From: Bedellia somnulentella
Taxonomy: Eukaryota; Arthropoda; Insecta; Lepidoptera; Bedelliidae
Direction of reading: 5' to 3'
Length of the DNA stretch: 64,000 nucleotides
NCBI GenBank assembly: GCA_963576735.1
Contig: OY755187.1
Coordinates: forward strand, 16,120,001-16,184,000
Shown piece after piece: positions 9,776 through 21,600 of this stretch. Below the pieces are notes generated by a model that saw only the letters and a program-made list of their open reading frames with translations, was not told the DNA's origin and made no database searches. A program made the translations under genes and the position numbers. Positions within the stretch are counted from its first letter, which is position 1. Each line of letters starts with the position of its first letter.

Positions 9776-10132
9776 AGCAATTAAATTTAAACCCCTTATA
9801 AACACTTAAGGGTTACTTAATTCAAACCTTAGGGATGCTGTAATAAAAAGTCATTCATTATAACGAAGACATATCTTGTTATAATAAAGTTATAAACAAA
9901 TTGATACAATAAAACGGAGGAAAGGGGTATAAATTAATCTTTGCCAACTATAAATAAACAGCAAAATGATATTTGCAGTTCTCGTTTTAAAAATGTGAGG
10001 TTGTGATGATGAATTACGTATCGCATTAACTTTAATACAGTGCACATAGCGGCCATGGAGACGAATGACTTACGACTGAGTGTAAGTGACCATGATTTCG
10101 GAAATTTGAAAGAATTTTCTTTTTATTACATA
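9776..10132. other. No recognised feature
   Basis: Nothing recognised. Confidence 0.4.
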
Positions 10133-10300
10133 CATACACAAAACCCCAAAAAGGGGTAGCCACAGCTTCGGAGTTAGAAACTTCTCAGCCTCATTTGAAT
10201 GTTGACAGGTAGGACAAGTTGGTAGAAATAAAGTATCGTTGGTGATGGTTCTCTAGTGTTGGGGTGTAATGGGGTATCTATATCAGCAAAATAAGAAAAT
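10133..10300 (-). mobile_element. SINE-A, degenerate 3' half
   Basis: CCCCAAAAAGGGGTAGCC, CTTCTCAGC and TTGGTGATGG are still readable. Confidence 0.6.
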
Positions 10301-10498
10301 TCTCAGCTAACTTGGAAAGTTGTGGGTTTTAGTCTCTGCTACTCTTTCGGTAATATACAGCGTAAATGTTTAAGTAGAGTTGTTTTACAATGAATTATAC
10401 TTTTGATATATTTTTTTTATACTTAAAGTGACCGAATAAAAATGAAAAGTAAGTGAGAGTTGACATTTGTGTGTGTGTGTGTGGTTTCTATATGATTT

Positions 10499-10760
10499 TA
10501 CTCTTACCAAATACATACATATACTCACGGCTATAAATCCCTAGAAGGGGTAGCCAGAGCTAAGGAATTAGAAATGCCTCAGCCGCTTTTGGAAGTTGCG
10601 AGGGGAATAGATGGTGAAATAAAGGTTGTTGGTGATGGGCCAACCGCATCACTCAAAAATCCCTTAAAAGCCCCTATACCGTTAGTCGCCTTTTACACCC
10701 ACCCGCCGGAAGAAATGGGGTAGTGCTCTTTTAAGCCGACACAACACAACTTCTTCTTCT
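10499..10760 (-). mobile_element. SINE-A, near full length
   Basis: All family boxes are present. The flanks TCTTACCAAATA (left) and TCTTATCAAATA (right) differ at one base and may be the decayed target duplication, though about 15 bp separates the right copy from the expected 5' end. Confidence 0.85.
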
Positions 10761-11490
10761 TATCAAATAAACGTTATTTTATTCCTAATATTTACTAACC
10801 AAACCATGGTCACCGTACGAGCAGCTCACTCGAGGTTAGACCGTTTCAAAGTGCACGTTGTGAAAATTGTCGCATATTTACTGAGCGCGTTGCAAACGAC
10901 ACACATCTGAGCAGACTCACTAACTTCCTCGTTTGTTACTCGCTATAAGATTGAGGTTGTGGAGACGTTTTCTTTTTGGGTTTAGAACTCGAATAATTTG
11001 ATTTTAAAAATACGCCTTTATTATGATTCTTAATTATCTCACTATTTTGGAAGTTATTGCGTACAGCTATATAAGAATAGCGAGATTTTATCTCTTCTGA
11101 AATAGTGAATTTTGTCTGTATCATATTAGAGTTGGTACCAATGTATTAAAGATTTTATTTTAAAAAACAATTATACAAAATAAAGATATAGGTAAGAAAA
11201 TTAGTCAAAAAATAGCAATCCTAAGTGCAGAGAGCATTTCCTCCATTGTGATAGTTAAGCTCACATTTCCAGTACCGAAACCTAAGTAATACCGAAATAA
11301 CAGTAAAATAGCTTTAATTTCTCTAATGAATTCCAAGCAGGCAATATAAAATCAATAAACTAGTATAAAAATAGTACTTCCTATTAAAATAAATCAAACA
11401 ATTAAAAGTTAATGAATGCCAAATCAATTCAATCAGAAATAAGTTACATTACATTGTAAATATAATGAGTTTTGATAATTAGTAGTACAT
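10761..11490. other. No recognised feature
   Basis: AT-rich. A 62-codon minus frame (10936-11124) has no recognisable domain. Confidence 0.35.
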
Positions 11491-11740
11491 ATAGAAAGAA
11501 AGAAAGAAAAGTTATTTATTTGCTATTAAAGGCACAAAAATTTACAAAATACACACAGTAAGTGGAAAATGAAAAAGATATCATTTAACTAAATCTAAAA
11601 CTAAACACATCAGTAAAAAAAAAACAAAAACAATAATAATAAAATTTTGGGATGTTGTGCCCTCCAACAGCAAAAAGGCACTGACTCAGCAAAAGTTGTG
11701 AGTTTTACCTCACAACACTGATTTCTAAACACTACAACAT
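11491..11740 (-). mobile_element. Probable LINE 3' UTR and tail
   Basis: (AAAG)n at 11497-11511 reads as a CTTT-type tail on the minus strand. The block 11682-11735 (TGACTCAG..TGAGTTTTACCTCA..ACACTGATT) closely resembles 52997-53045, so both are probably 3' ends of one LINE family. No coding part remains. Confidence 0.4.
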
Positions 11741-12066
11741 ATCTAAACACTACATCTATTAAGAAAATAATAGTATAAACAAGCAGATTCTAAACTGTTG
11801 AACCTTTAATTTACAGCTCAATAGCTATCAAATAAACGTACGAAGCCTTAAATACGTCTACGAGAGAAGATTGACTACGAAACCGCGTAGACGAGTTGTT
11901 GCTCCGAAGCGCAGACAATTACAAGTTCCTAATGAATTCACCAAAATTTAGATCACTTCAATATTCCTCATTGCACAAACAGAATTAATAATTGAATTTA
12001 TAAATTCAATACAATTAAGAATAAATTTTATTTGTAAATATAAGTTTAAAAAAGATTAAATACATA
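11741..12066. other. No recognised feature
   Basis: Nothing recognised. Confidence 0.4.
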
Positions 12067-12144
12067 TTCACAAGAATTCTAATTCCTTAGCTCTGGCTAC
12101 CCCCTCTAGGGATATATAGCCGTGAGTACATGTATGTATGTATG
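12067..12144 (+). mobile_element. SINE-A 3' fragment
   Basis: AATTCCTTAGCTCTGGCTAC through GCCGTGAGTACATGTATG(TATG)n. Confidence 0.8.
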
Positions 12145-12164
12145 TCACAATACGAAATTATAAT

Positions 12165-12315
12165 TGGTTGGAGACTCATCACTTACAAACTTCATTTTAA
12201 AATCTTTTCTCTCTCAACTTCCAAAAGTGGCTAGAGTGTTTTTTATTTTGAAGCTCTGGGTACCTCTTCTAGGGATTTGCAGCCGTGAGTATAATTATGC
12301 ATGTTTGTATGTATG
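12165..12315 (+). mobile_element. SINE-A, 3' two-thirds
   Basis: From GGTTGGAGACTCATCAC to GCCGTGAGTATAATTATG. It lies head-to-tail just behind the previous fragment. Confidence 0.8.
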
Positions 12316-12712
12316 AAATAAAAACGAAGTTATGTGTGGTGCCCTTATAAGCCAATGGTTAATAATAATAAATAATCTTCAGGTTCTGATTCAGCGTAGA
12401 ACTCAGCCTTTCAGTGAGCTGTGATAATAAGGGACACCGTTTATTTCTAAAAACTGGAATTTCCATAACCAGTAAGTCTAAATAACGGAACAAAATGGCA
12501 ATATAAAATAAGTAGACTCACCCGGAACGTGGATCGTAAAATAAATAATATTGATATATAAACCCCGTTTTATGTTTTCGCTTTTACTTTTAATGTTTAT
12601 TGTTCGCACTTTGTACTGCTCCATACGACTTTATATCAATGACGAGGTTATTACTCCTATTTGATACGAATTTATTTAGGAAGTTAAACCTATGCGTTGC
12701 AAACAATGATGT
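12316..12712. other. No recognised feature
   Basis: Nothing recognised. Confidence 0.4.
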
Positions 12713-13873
12713 TAAACATTAATCGCCTCAGTATTGAGCACTTTCAGGCAGCGGGAGTGCATCTACCCAGAGTGCTTTCTATGTTATATACGTTTTGTAT
12801 TCGACATAATTATCTGCCACGAAATGTTGAAGACGGTTGTTGTGCCAATAACTAAGAATAAAACGGGGGATGTTGCTGACAAGGGAAACTACAGACCCAT
12901 ATCATTGGCCACAATAACAGCTAAGGTGTTTGATGGTCTGCTTGATTCACAGCTCAGAAGTCACTTAAATATGCATGATTTGCAGTTTGGTTTCAGACAG
13001 GGAGTGTCTACTGAATCTGCTATACTGTGTCTCAAGCACACTGTCAAATACTACACTGATAGGTCCACACCTGTATTTGCATGCTTTTTGGATCTCAGTA
13101 AGGCTTTTGATATGGTTTCTTATAATCTTTTGTGGAGTAAGCTAGAGCGCACCACACTTCCAGCGGAAGTTACTGGGATTCTTAGGTATTGGTACAGCAA
13201 CCAAGTAAACAATGTAAGGTGGAATAATGTGTTATCTGACGAGTACAAGCTAGAATGTGGAGTGAGACAAGGAGGCCTGACCTCGCCAAACTTGTTCAGC
13301 TTGTATGTGAATGGTTTGATCGAGACGCTGAGCAGCATGCATGCGGGTTGCTATATTGACGGTATAGCCATTAATAATATAAGCTATGCGGATGACATGG
13401 TGCTAACACTAAAAACTGCAAGTCAGATCAAATATCTAGGTCACATAGTAACCTGTGATTTAAAGGATGACCTTGATTTTGAAAGAGAACGGAGGACATT
13501 GGCCGTCCGAAGCAATATGTTGGCTCGCAGGTTTGCTAGGTATACGAAGCATGTCAAGATAACCCTATTTAAGGCGTTTTGTCAGGTTTTCTACACCAGT
13601 AGCTTGTGGGTCAATTATACGCTTAGGGCATACAATGCTTTCCGGGTACAGTACAAAAATGCCTTCAGGAGGCTGTTGGGGCTGCCCCGATTTTGTAGTG
13701 CGTCACAAATGTTTGCCCAATATCACACGGATGAATTCTAAGCCATCAGGCGCAAAAGAGTGGCGTCCTTACTAAGCAGGGTGCAGGCCAGCTCCAACCG
13801 TGTCCTGCGGGTTATTGCTGACAAGGTGGACTGTCCCATCCTCAAACACTGGGTCGGACTAATTATTAAGTAA
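12713..13873 (+). pseudogene. Non-LTR retrotransposon reverse transcriptase, broken copy
   Basis: This is a recognisable reverse transcriptase that once copied a LINE RNA. It starts in one frame at about 12719 ('NRLSIEHFQAAGVHLPRVLS'). It continues in another from about 12820 ('VVVPITKNKTGD', 'NYRPISLATITAKVFD', 'LQFGFRQGVSTESAI', 'FLDLSKAFDMV', 'GVRQGGLTSP'), so there is a frameshift near 12820. The catalytic box YADD is intact at 13385-13396. Directly after it about 60-70 residues are missing, and the text resumes at 'IKYLGHIVTCDL'. A premature TAA at 13739-13741 interrupts the C-terminal region, which continues in frame to a stop at 13871-13873. A related copy lies on the minus strand at 54466-54963. 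It is not functional. Confidence 0.88.
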
Positions 13874-13984
13874 TGATTTTGTATTTATTGACCTGAATTT
13901 GTGTAATTTATAAACTAGAGTAATTTTATATTAATAAATTAATTTGAATTGTTTTGTTACTAACATAGGTTAAGAAGTACTAAC

Positions 13985-14297
13985 AATAATTATTATTAAA
14001 AACAGACAGGCGTGAGTTGAAATCCTGGGTCGGGCCTACATCAATTTGTCTTTTCTAAAGTCATCTCATCATGTCACCAACTATGATAAAGAGTACAGAA
14101 ACATCATCATGTTTATTATAGTTATTAGCGGTTAGGGAAAACATCGTGAGGAGGACGTAAGGCTAAACGGCGATAAGCTTGCCCCCTTTTACGAAAGTAC
14201 ACTGTCCTAGCAGAACGTTGGTACTCTGAATACCAGGTGACAATGTCTGCCAATGCCTACCCCTTCGGGAATATACGGCGTGAACGTTTTGAGATTG
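13985..14297 (+). mobile_element. SINE-C, 5' head damaged
   Basis: B-box-like GTTGAAATCCTGGG, then CATCAATTTGTCTTTTCTAA, the CGGCGATAAGCTTGCCCCC block and the CCTACCCCTTCGGG end. The A-box half is missing. Confidence 0.75.
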
Positions 14298-14542
14298 AGT
14301 TATTTTATTGCTTTTAAAATGCTTATTAAAAATAAATTCTAAAAATACCAAGTTATACCAATAATTAGTCTCTTTAACTATATATAGAAAAAAACACATA
14401 TATTTAATGTTTTTGTACAAGTTACTTTTCGTTGTACATCGTATCTGATGAAAAAATAAATTAAGCTGTCTGTTCAGAGCTTGCTCGCCCATCTCTTGTG
14501 GCAGGTTGTACCGCACTGATCAAACACATTTGTAAAACACAT

Positions 14543-14819
14543 AAAGAAAACATACATACATACATACATATACTCACGGCTATAAATCCCTAGAAGGGGT
14601 AGCCAGAGCCAAGGAATTAAAAATTCCTCAGCCCCTTTTGGAAATGTGAGTGGGGAAAAGATTGTAAAATAAAGGTTGTTTGTGATGGGTCTCCAACCGC
14701 ATCGCCCAAAAATCCCTTAAAAAAAGCCCCAAGTCCGTTAGTCGCCTCTTACGTACACCCACCGGAAGAAATGGGGTAGTGCTATTCGAAGCCGACACTA
14801 CACAGCTGAAAGAAAACAT
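14543..14819 (-). mobile_element. Full-length SINE-A with 11-bp target duplication
   Basis: AAAGAAAACAT at 14543-14553 and 14809-14819 flanks a complete minus-strand copy. Its 5' end (reverse of GCTGTGTAGTGTCGG) abuts the duplication exactly, which helps fix the family start. Confidence 0.92.
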
Positions 14820-14825
14820 TTACTT

Positions 14826-14985
14826 CTTGTCGGTTTAGAATAGCACTGGACCATTTAGGTGTCGTACGAGTATTGTTGAGCCATGTGGCTGGAGACACAT
14901 TACCAACACTCAAATTCCAAACGTTGCTGTGAAATTTTGTCATGAAGCTCTGACCACAACATTTTGATATATATAGCCGGGAGAC
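14826..14985 (+). mobile_element. SINE-A, degenerate
   Basis: GTCGGTTTAGAATAGCAC, GGCTGGAGACACATTACC and GAAGCTCTG remain. It is older than its neighbour. Confidence 0.6.
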
Positions 14986-16040
14986 AAAAGATATGTACTA
15001 AAAGGAACTAGGGTGTAACCTTACTAACCTAGGGTGTAAGATTTAAATTTTCGTTTAAATTCAATTCAATTACACTTTTATATTCTACAACTATTAATAT
15101 AAGCACATAGATTTCAGTTGGTTTTAATCTCTCTGGCAAGCGAAATTGCGTATATTTTTATCATTACTATCTAAAACTTGGTTTCAGGTACTTTATTTGT
15201 AACTCACAAACGGATAAACCGATTTGGCCGAATATTAGAGAGGAGGCCGTTTATAACCAGGATACAGACATAGAATTATTATTGACCTATAACCTTCAAA
15301 AGAGTCCAAGCATATAGTGACCTGTGAGAAAGAAACAAATAATTTTGGGTATGACCAGAACAACCCAATTAACCCAACTAGATCAGTGATCCAGAACAAA
15401 CATCAGTAACAAGACGAAGGATACTGCCGGCCTGCCTACCCCGTCCAGCTCATTAGCGAGCGGAATGAAAGGGGTCTTTGTGACTGACATCAAAGGGCAC
15501 GGGCACAATCATTTATTTGGCCCATTCAATCGAATGATTTCACGAATTTCATACGGAATTACGATTATTTCGTTTGGGAGTTCGCATTTGCGTTGAGGTA
15601 GACAGTAGACATAGATTTGGAAAGTGGATGACAAAAACAAGCTTTATCTGCCTTGAACGAACAGAAAAAAGTAGAGTTGAGTTGAGCTATCCTAAAAACC
15701 AAAAATATAAAATAAACCAAAATAACTCACCCAGAGCGCTGTTTAAATGTTGAAATTTTTGCATTTTAAAAGCTGAATCCAAAGTGTAAATCCTGGTCTA
15801 CGATACTTAGCGTTTGAGCTGCACAGCTGCAAGACAAGTATTTTAAAGGCTTTCAACTATCTGAAAAGCTTCTAAAAAGGCTTCTGCAATTTGAGTGCTT
15901 TATAATGGAGATACAGTTTATAAATATCATAAAAAATTGCTTGCGCTGAGCGATCTGAAAGCAAAACTTTCTAAGGGGATGAACTGTTGTCGGTATATGT
16001 TTTAAGCTTTATCAGATAAAAGCTTTTAGAATAAACTAAC
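14986..16040. other. No recognised gene
   Basis: 15575-15615 has a weak match (GTTCGCATTTGCGTTGAGGTAG) to the RTE 3' end at 114-132. Otherwise nothing recognised. Confidence 0.35.
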
Positions 16041-16335
16041 TCTGTATACTCACGACTATAAATCGCAAAAAGGGGTAGCTAGAGATGCGTAATTAAAAAA
16101 AATGAGCCAGTTTTTAAATTTAGTAGGATTATTTATATACATAGTTTTCAGTGATTTTTTTAAGATAAGTACATACATACACATACTCACGGATATAAAT
16201 CCCTTAAAAGGGTAGTCAAAGCTACAAAAACAGCAACCTCATCAGCCACTTTTGGAATGAAAGTGGGTAAAAGATTGTAATAAATGTTTTTGAGTGATTC
16301 GGCTCCAACCGCTACGCCCAAAAAACACTTAGAAA
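16041..16335 (-). mobile_element. Two degenerate SINE-A fragments
   Basis: 16041-16115 and 16167-16335 each begin with a TACTCACG(G/A) tail box followed by the AAAAGGGTAG box. The second also keeps TCAGCCACTTTTGGAA and a GGCTCCAACCGC box. Confidence 0.65.
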
Positions 16336-16414
16336 TAAGATAAGTACAAGTGCAATATTATAAAAATAAAGTACAGACAAAAACGAAGTGTGACTACCTT
16401 TTTGTTTTAACTTA

Positions 16415-16550
16415 CATATGCTCACGACTATGCATCTCATATAGAGTTAATTGGGCAAATGATAGGAAAAATAAAGTACCGTTGGTGGTGGTAAAGTACC
16501 GCCACCCGCGGGAAGAAATGCGGTAGTGATATTCCAAGCTGGCATGACCC
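16415..16550 (-). mobile_element. SINE-A, degenerate
   Basis: TGCTCACGACTAT, then AAATAAAGTACCGTTGGTG, then GGAAGAAATGCGGTAGTG. Confidence 0.5.
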
Positions 16551-16786
16551 ATCTTTGTTTTTTAATGTAATATTACAAACTTGTTTCACCGAGCCATGCA
16601 TTATTGCTGTAAAAAATAGAAAATTAATAAGCGTCCTAAGTAAATAAATGTGAGAAGTACGCAATTTCTCACAAACTATTTAAATAAATTCTATTGGTAA
16701 AAGTTACACACACATCATGTTACAGATTCCTTTTTATATCATAAGAAGCGGGCCCAGCAAACAATGTTTTGATATACACATTATAT

Positions 16787-17172
16787 TTAGGGAATTTACA
16801 TAACATAACATAAACATAACATAACATAACATAAACGTTCAAGCCGAATATCCCCGAAGGGGTTGGCAGAGGTACTTATACTTCTGAACATCACGTGACT
16901 TTGTCACCTGGTGTTCAGAGTACCCACGTTTTGCATGGACAGTGTACTCACGTGATAGGGGGCAGGCCTATCGCCGTTTTGTACGAATACACTGTCACAT
17001 GACTAAGTACAACTCAGCCATGTGGGTTTCCTCACGATGTTTTCCCTCACCGTTAACAACTTTAGAAAAGACAAATTGGTGTAGGCCCGACCCAGGATTT
17101 GAACACTAGTCGTTTGCACGATAACCGAGTGTTCTACCCACTGGGCTATCACGGTTGACGGTTAGGGAATTT
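16787..17172 (-). mobile_element. SINE-C with 11-bp target duplication
   Basis: TTAGGGAATTT at 16787-16797 and 17162-17172 brackets the element. The (CATAA)n tail is expanded at the left. A short internal deletion removes part of the AACCATGATAAATT box. The tRNA-like head is at the right end. Confidence 0.9.
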
Positions 17173-17350
17173 CTAGTTGGTAAAATAAAAATAAAATGTT
17201 CGGGGTGTACTACTATTTTTAGTAGAAAAATAGTTAGAAACCTATCTTCAGACCTACCGAATGTGTACGCGAAATTTCATTGAATGTGGTTCAGCCGTTT
17301 CGTAAGAGTTTGGTGTCAAACACTATGACACGTCCATATATATTTTAGAT
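17173..17350 (+). repeat. Transposon-like remnant
   Basis: The block CTACCGAATGTGTACGCG..TTCATTGAATGTGGTTCAGC..CACTATGACACG reads like the near-terminal part of a common insect repeat (a 'GGTCCAGCCGTTTCG'-type motif). The family is not identified. Confidence 0.35.
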
Positions 17351-17711
17351 GATCACGCTTTACAAAATTTGTATAAAATCAATGTACAAACCTCAGAAGT
17401 TCACAATATCACAAATTATACAACGAATTAAATTAATATGCTCGTCGTAAACTGTATGTAGTTGAATCCTCAATAGGATTAATGTTTATGTAAACCAATA
17501 TGGACCAAAATGTTCATTATAAGAAAAGAAAAGCTGTGAGGTGTCAGGTTAAATTAGCACTAGCATGTCAGCAGGGCAAGCACGAGCGCTATTTTATCGA
17601 CACGATAACGGTTAGAATGAGATGGCAGTATACGATACAAAGTCAGTGCGTAAGAGATGGCTGCTTTATCCCACGTGATAACTAGTTTAAACACGGCTCG
17701 TGTTTGCCCTC
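17351..17711. other. No recognised feature
   Basis: Nothing recognised. Confidence 0.4.
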
Positions 17712-17905
17712 GTGAGGTGACTTATGGTTATTGAAATTTTAGGTAATTGTTGGGCTATGTGTTTGGAGACCAATCACCAAACATCCTCTTTTATACTAAC
17801 CTGCTCCACACAGCTGCTAAAAGTTACTACTAAGTATCTTTTTCTGAAGCTCTCATTCACCCTTTCGGGGATTAACAGCCGTAACTTTATGTGTGTAGAA
17901 AAGAA
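17712..17905 (+). mobile_element. SINE-A, degenerate
   Basis: Resembles the family from ATTTTAGGTAATTGTTGGGC to CGGGGATTAACAGCCGTAAC. Confidence 0.5.
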
Positions 17906-18111
17906 AAGAGAAGTACAAAAAATACAAGCAATTTTAATCGGTTTAATGATGTTACGTTGAAATTGTTAATTTACGCAAAATATTTCAATATTCGCGATAC
18001 ATTAATCAGTTTAAAAACCAGCTCAAATTGTTTACCGTTTTATCTCGTGAGATTTAAATTACATTCAGTAATAAATAATCTATGCACATCATTAAAAAAT
18101 TGACACATGTG

Positions 18112-18290
18112 TTGTTTAATATGTTGGTAATATCAGTAGAGGACGACAACAGAGAGCACACATTTAGATCAGTTAGAGAATGAGTTCAAATAGGTAGGCG
18201 TCCAAAATAAAATCATAATGTGTAAAAATACATAATGTATTTTATATGATAAAGCTAGAGAGGTTTGCGAGGGTCGTTGTTAAAATGTGA
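18112..18290 (+). mobile_element. RTE LINE 3' coding fragment, degenerate
   Basis: AATATCAGTAGAGGACGACAA matches the 'VSRGRPRR' coding block and AGAGAGGTTTGCGAGGGTCG the 'AREVCQDR' block, with the middle diverged. Confidence 0.55.
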
Positions 18291-18433
18291 TATCATTGCC
18301 AAATGTTAATATTCTATTGTATCAAATTGTCTGTGAAACAGAACACACTATGTCGTTTATGGATCTGAACTTTCCAATAATTAGATTAAAAAAAATGGCC
18401 GATTATTGAATATACTGTTCTTTTTTTAATGCC

Positions 18434-18442
18434 GTGTAATGC
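18434..18442. repeat. Left 9-bp target duplication GTGTAATGC
   Basis: Identical to 41779-41787. Extending by one base on either side breaks the match. The element then begins ACCGGTGTGAAG. If CACCGGTG is taken as the terminus instead, the duplication would be 7 bp. Confidence 0.88.
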
Positions 18443-18669
18443 ACCGGTGTGAAGTTAGCGGCCGATTCCAGCGGCCGATTATAACCCGACCAAATTAAAA
18501 AGTTTCAATATTAAAAGGTGTAAAACCAGGAATTTCAGCATCTAAGAAGCCTCATTGCCACATAAATAGCTGCATTAACACTCTAGGCCATTAACCTGCC
18601 CGAACGCGAACCTTAAACCCATGAAACAAAATGTAGAGCAGCCACCCTAGATGAATTATTAAAAACTTT
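18443..18669 (+). repeat. Left terminal tip (unique part of the arm)
   Basis: About 227 bp matching 41550-41778 in inverted orientation. By eye I find about two substitutions over the first 225 bp. It holds two direct copies of AGCGGCCGATT within the first 40 bp, the motif repeated in the array. It is the best candidate for the transposase-recognised end. Confidence 0.9.
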
Positions 18670-21600
18670 TCTGACACGAACCCAAAGCTTCTACACACCT
18701 TGAGTGTGGTATCAAAAGAACCGTATAAAATAGTTCTACAGGATGCATACCAAAATATTTTAATATGAAGAGATTTTAACCCTTCAATCGCAAGTTTAAC
18801 CCTCAGCGGCCGATTTCAGCGAAATGAATAGTTGTGATAAAATCTGTCCAAAGCTTCTACACACCTTGAATATGGTATCAAAAGAACCGTATAAAATAGC
18901 TCTACAGAATGAATACCAAAATATTTGAATATGAAGAGATTTTAACCCTTAAACCATACGATGGAGCAATTTCACGTACAAAAAAATTATAAATATTTTC
19001 TGACACGAACCCAAAGCTTCTACACACCTTGAGTATGGTATCAAAAGAACCGTATTATATAGCTCTACAGGATGCATAGCAAAATATTTTAATATGAAGA
19101 GATTTTAACCCCTCAATCCCAAGGTTAACCCTCAGCGGCCGATTTCAGCGAAATGAATAGTTGTGATAAAATCTGTCCAAAGCTTCTACACACCTTGAAT
19201 ATGGTATCAAAAGAACCGTATAAAATAGCTCTACAGAATGAATACCAAAATATTTGAATATGAAGAGATTTTAACCCTTAAACCATACGATGGAGCAATT
19301 TCACGTACAAAAAAATTATAAATATTTTCTGACACGAACCCAAAGCTTCTACACACCTTGAGTATGGTATCAAAAGAACCGTATTAAATAGCTCTACAGG
19401 ATGCATTGCAAAATATTTTAATATGAAGAGATTTTAACCCTTAAACCATACGATAGAGCAATTTCACGTACAAAAAAATGATAAATATTTTCTGACACGA
19501 ACCCAAAGCTTCTACACACCTTGAGTATGGTATCAAAAGAACCGTATTAAATAGCTCTACAGGATGCATAGCAAAATATTTTAATATGGAGAGATTTTAA
19601 CCCCTCAATCGCAAGTTAAACCCTCAGCGGCCGATTTCAGCGAAATGAATAGTTGTGATAAAATCTGTCCAAAGCTTCTACACACCTTGAATATGGTATC
19701 AAAAGAACCGTATTAAATAGTTCTACAGGATGCATAGCAAAATATTTTAATATGAAGAGATTTTAACCCCTCAATCGCAAGTTTAACCCTCAGCGGCCGA
19801 TTTCAGCGAAATGAATAGTTGTGATAAAATCTGTGCAAAGCTTCTACACACCTTGAATATGGTATCAAAAGAACCGTTTTAAATAGCGCTAGAAGATGCA
19901 TAGCAAAATATTTGAATATGAAGAGATTTTAACCCTTAAACCATACGATAGAGCAATTTCACGTACAAAAAAATTATAAATATTTTCTGACACGAACCCA
20001 AAGCTTCTACACACCTTGAGTATGGTATCAAAAGAACCGTATTAAATAGCTCTACAGGATGCATAGCAAAATATTTGAATATGAAGAGATTTTAACCCCT
20101 CAATCGCAAGTTTAACCCTCAGCGGCCGATTTCAGCGAAATGAATAGTTATGATAAAATCTGTCCAAAGCTTCTACACACCTTATATATGGTATCAAAAG
20201 AACCGTATAAAATAGCTCTACAGAATGCATACCAAAATATTTGAATATGAAGAGATTTTAACCCTTCAACCATACGATAGAGCAATTTCACGTACAAAAA
20301 AATGATAAATATTTTCTGACACGAACCCAAAGCTTCTACACACCTTGAGTATGGTATCAAAAGAACCGTATTAAATAGCTCTACAGGATGCATAGCAAAA
20401 TATTTTAATATGAAGAGATTTTAACGCCTGAATCGCAAGGTTAACCCTCAGCGGCCGATTTCAGCGAAATGAATAGTTGTGATAAAATCTGTCCAAAGCT
20501 TCTACACACCTTGAATATGGTATCAAAAGAACCGTATAAAATAGCGCTACAGAATGCATACCAAAATATTTGAATATGAAGAGATTTTAACCCTTCAACC
20601 ATACGATAGAGCAATTTCACGTACAAAAAAATGATAAATATTTTCTGACACGAACCCAAAGCTTCTACACACCTTGAGTATGGTATCAAAAGAACCGTAT
20701 AAAATAGCTCTACAGAATGCATACCAAAATATTTGAATATGAAGAGATTTTAACCCTTAAACCATACGATAGAGCAATTTCACGTACAAAAAAATGATAA
20801 ATATTTTCTGACACGAACCCAAAGCTTCTACACACCTTGAGTATGGTATCAAAAGAACCGTATTAAATAGCTCTACAGGATGCATAGCAAAATATTTTAA
20901 TATGGAGAGATTTTAACCCCTCAATCGCAAGTTTAACCCTAAGCGGCCGATTTCAGCGAAATGAATAGTTATGATAAAATCTGTCCAAAGCTTCTACACA
21001 CCTTGAATATGGTATCAAAAGAACCGTATAAAATAGCTCTACAGAATGCATACCAAAATATTTGAATATGAAGAGATTTTAACCCTTCAACCATACGATA
21101 GAGCAATTTCACGTACAAAAAAAATATAAATATTTTCTGACACGAACCCAAAGCTTCTACACACCTTGAGTATGGTATCAAAAGAATCGTATTAAATAGC
21201 TCTACAGGATGCATAGCAAAATATTTTAATATGAAGAGATTTTAACGCCGGAATCGCAAGGTTAACCCTCAGCGGCCGATTTCAGCGAAATTAATAGTTG
21301 TGATAAAATCTGTCCAAAGCTTCTACACACCTTGAATATGGTATCAAAAGAACCGTATAAAATAGCGCTACAGAATGCATACCAAAATATTTGAATATGA
21401 AGAGATTTTAACCCTTCAACCATACGATAGAGCAATTTCACGTACAAAAAAATGCTAAATATTTTCTGACACGAACCCAAAGCTTCTACACACCTTGAGT
21501 ATGGTATCAAAAGAACCGTATTAAATAGCTCTACAGGATGCATAGCAAAATATTTGAATATGAAGAGATTTTAACCCCTCAATCGCAAGTTTAACCCTCA

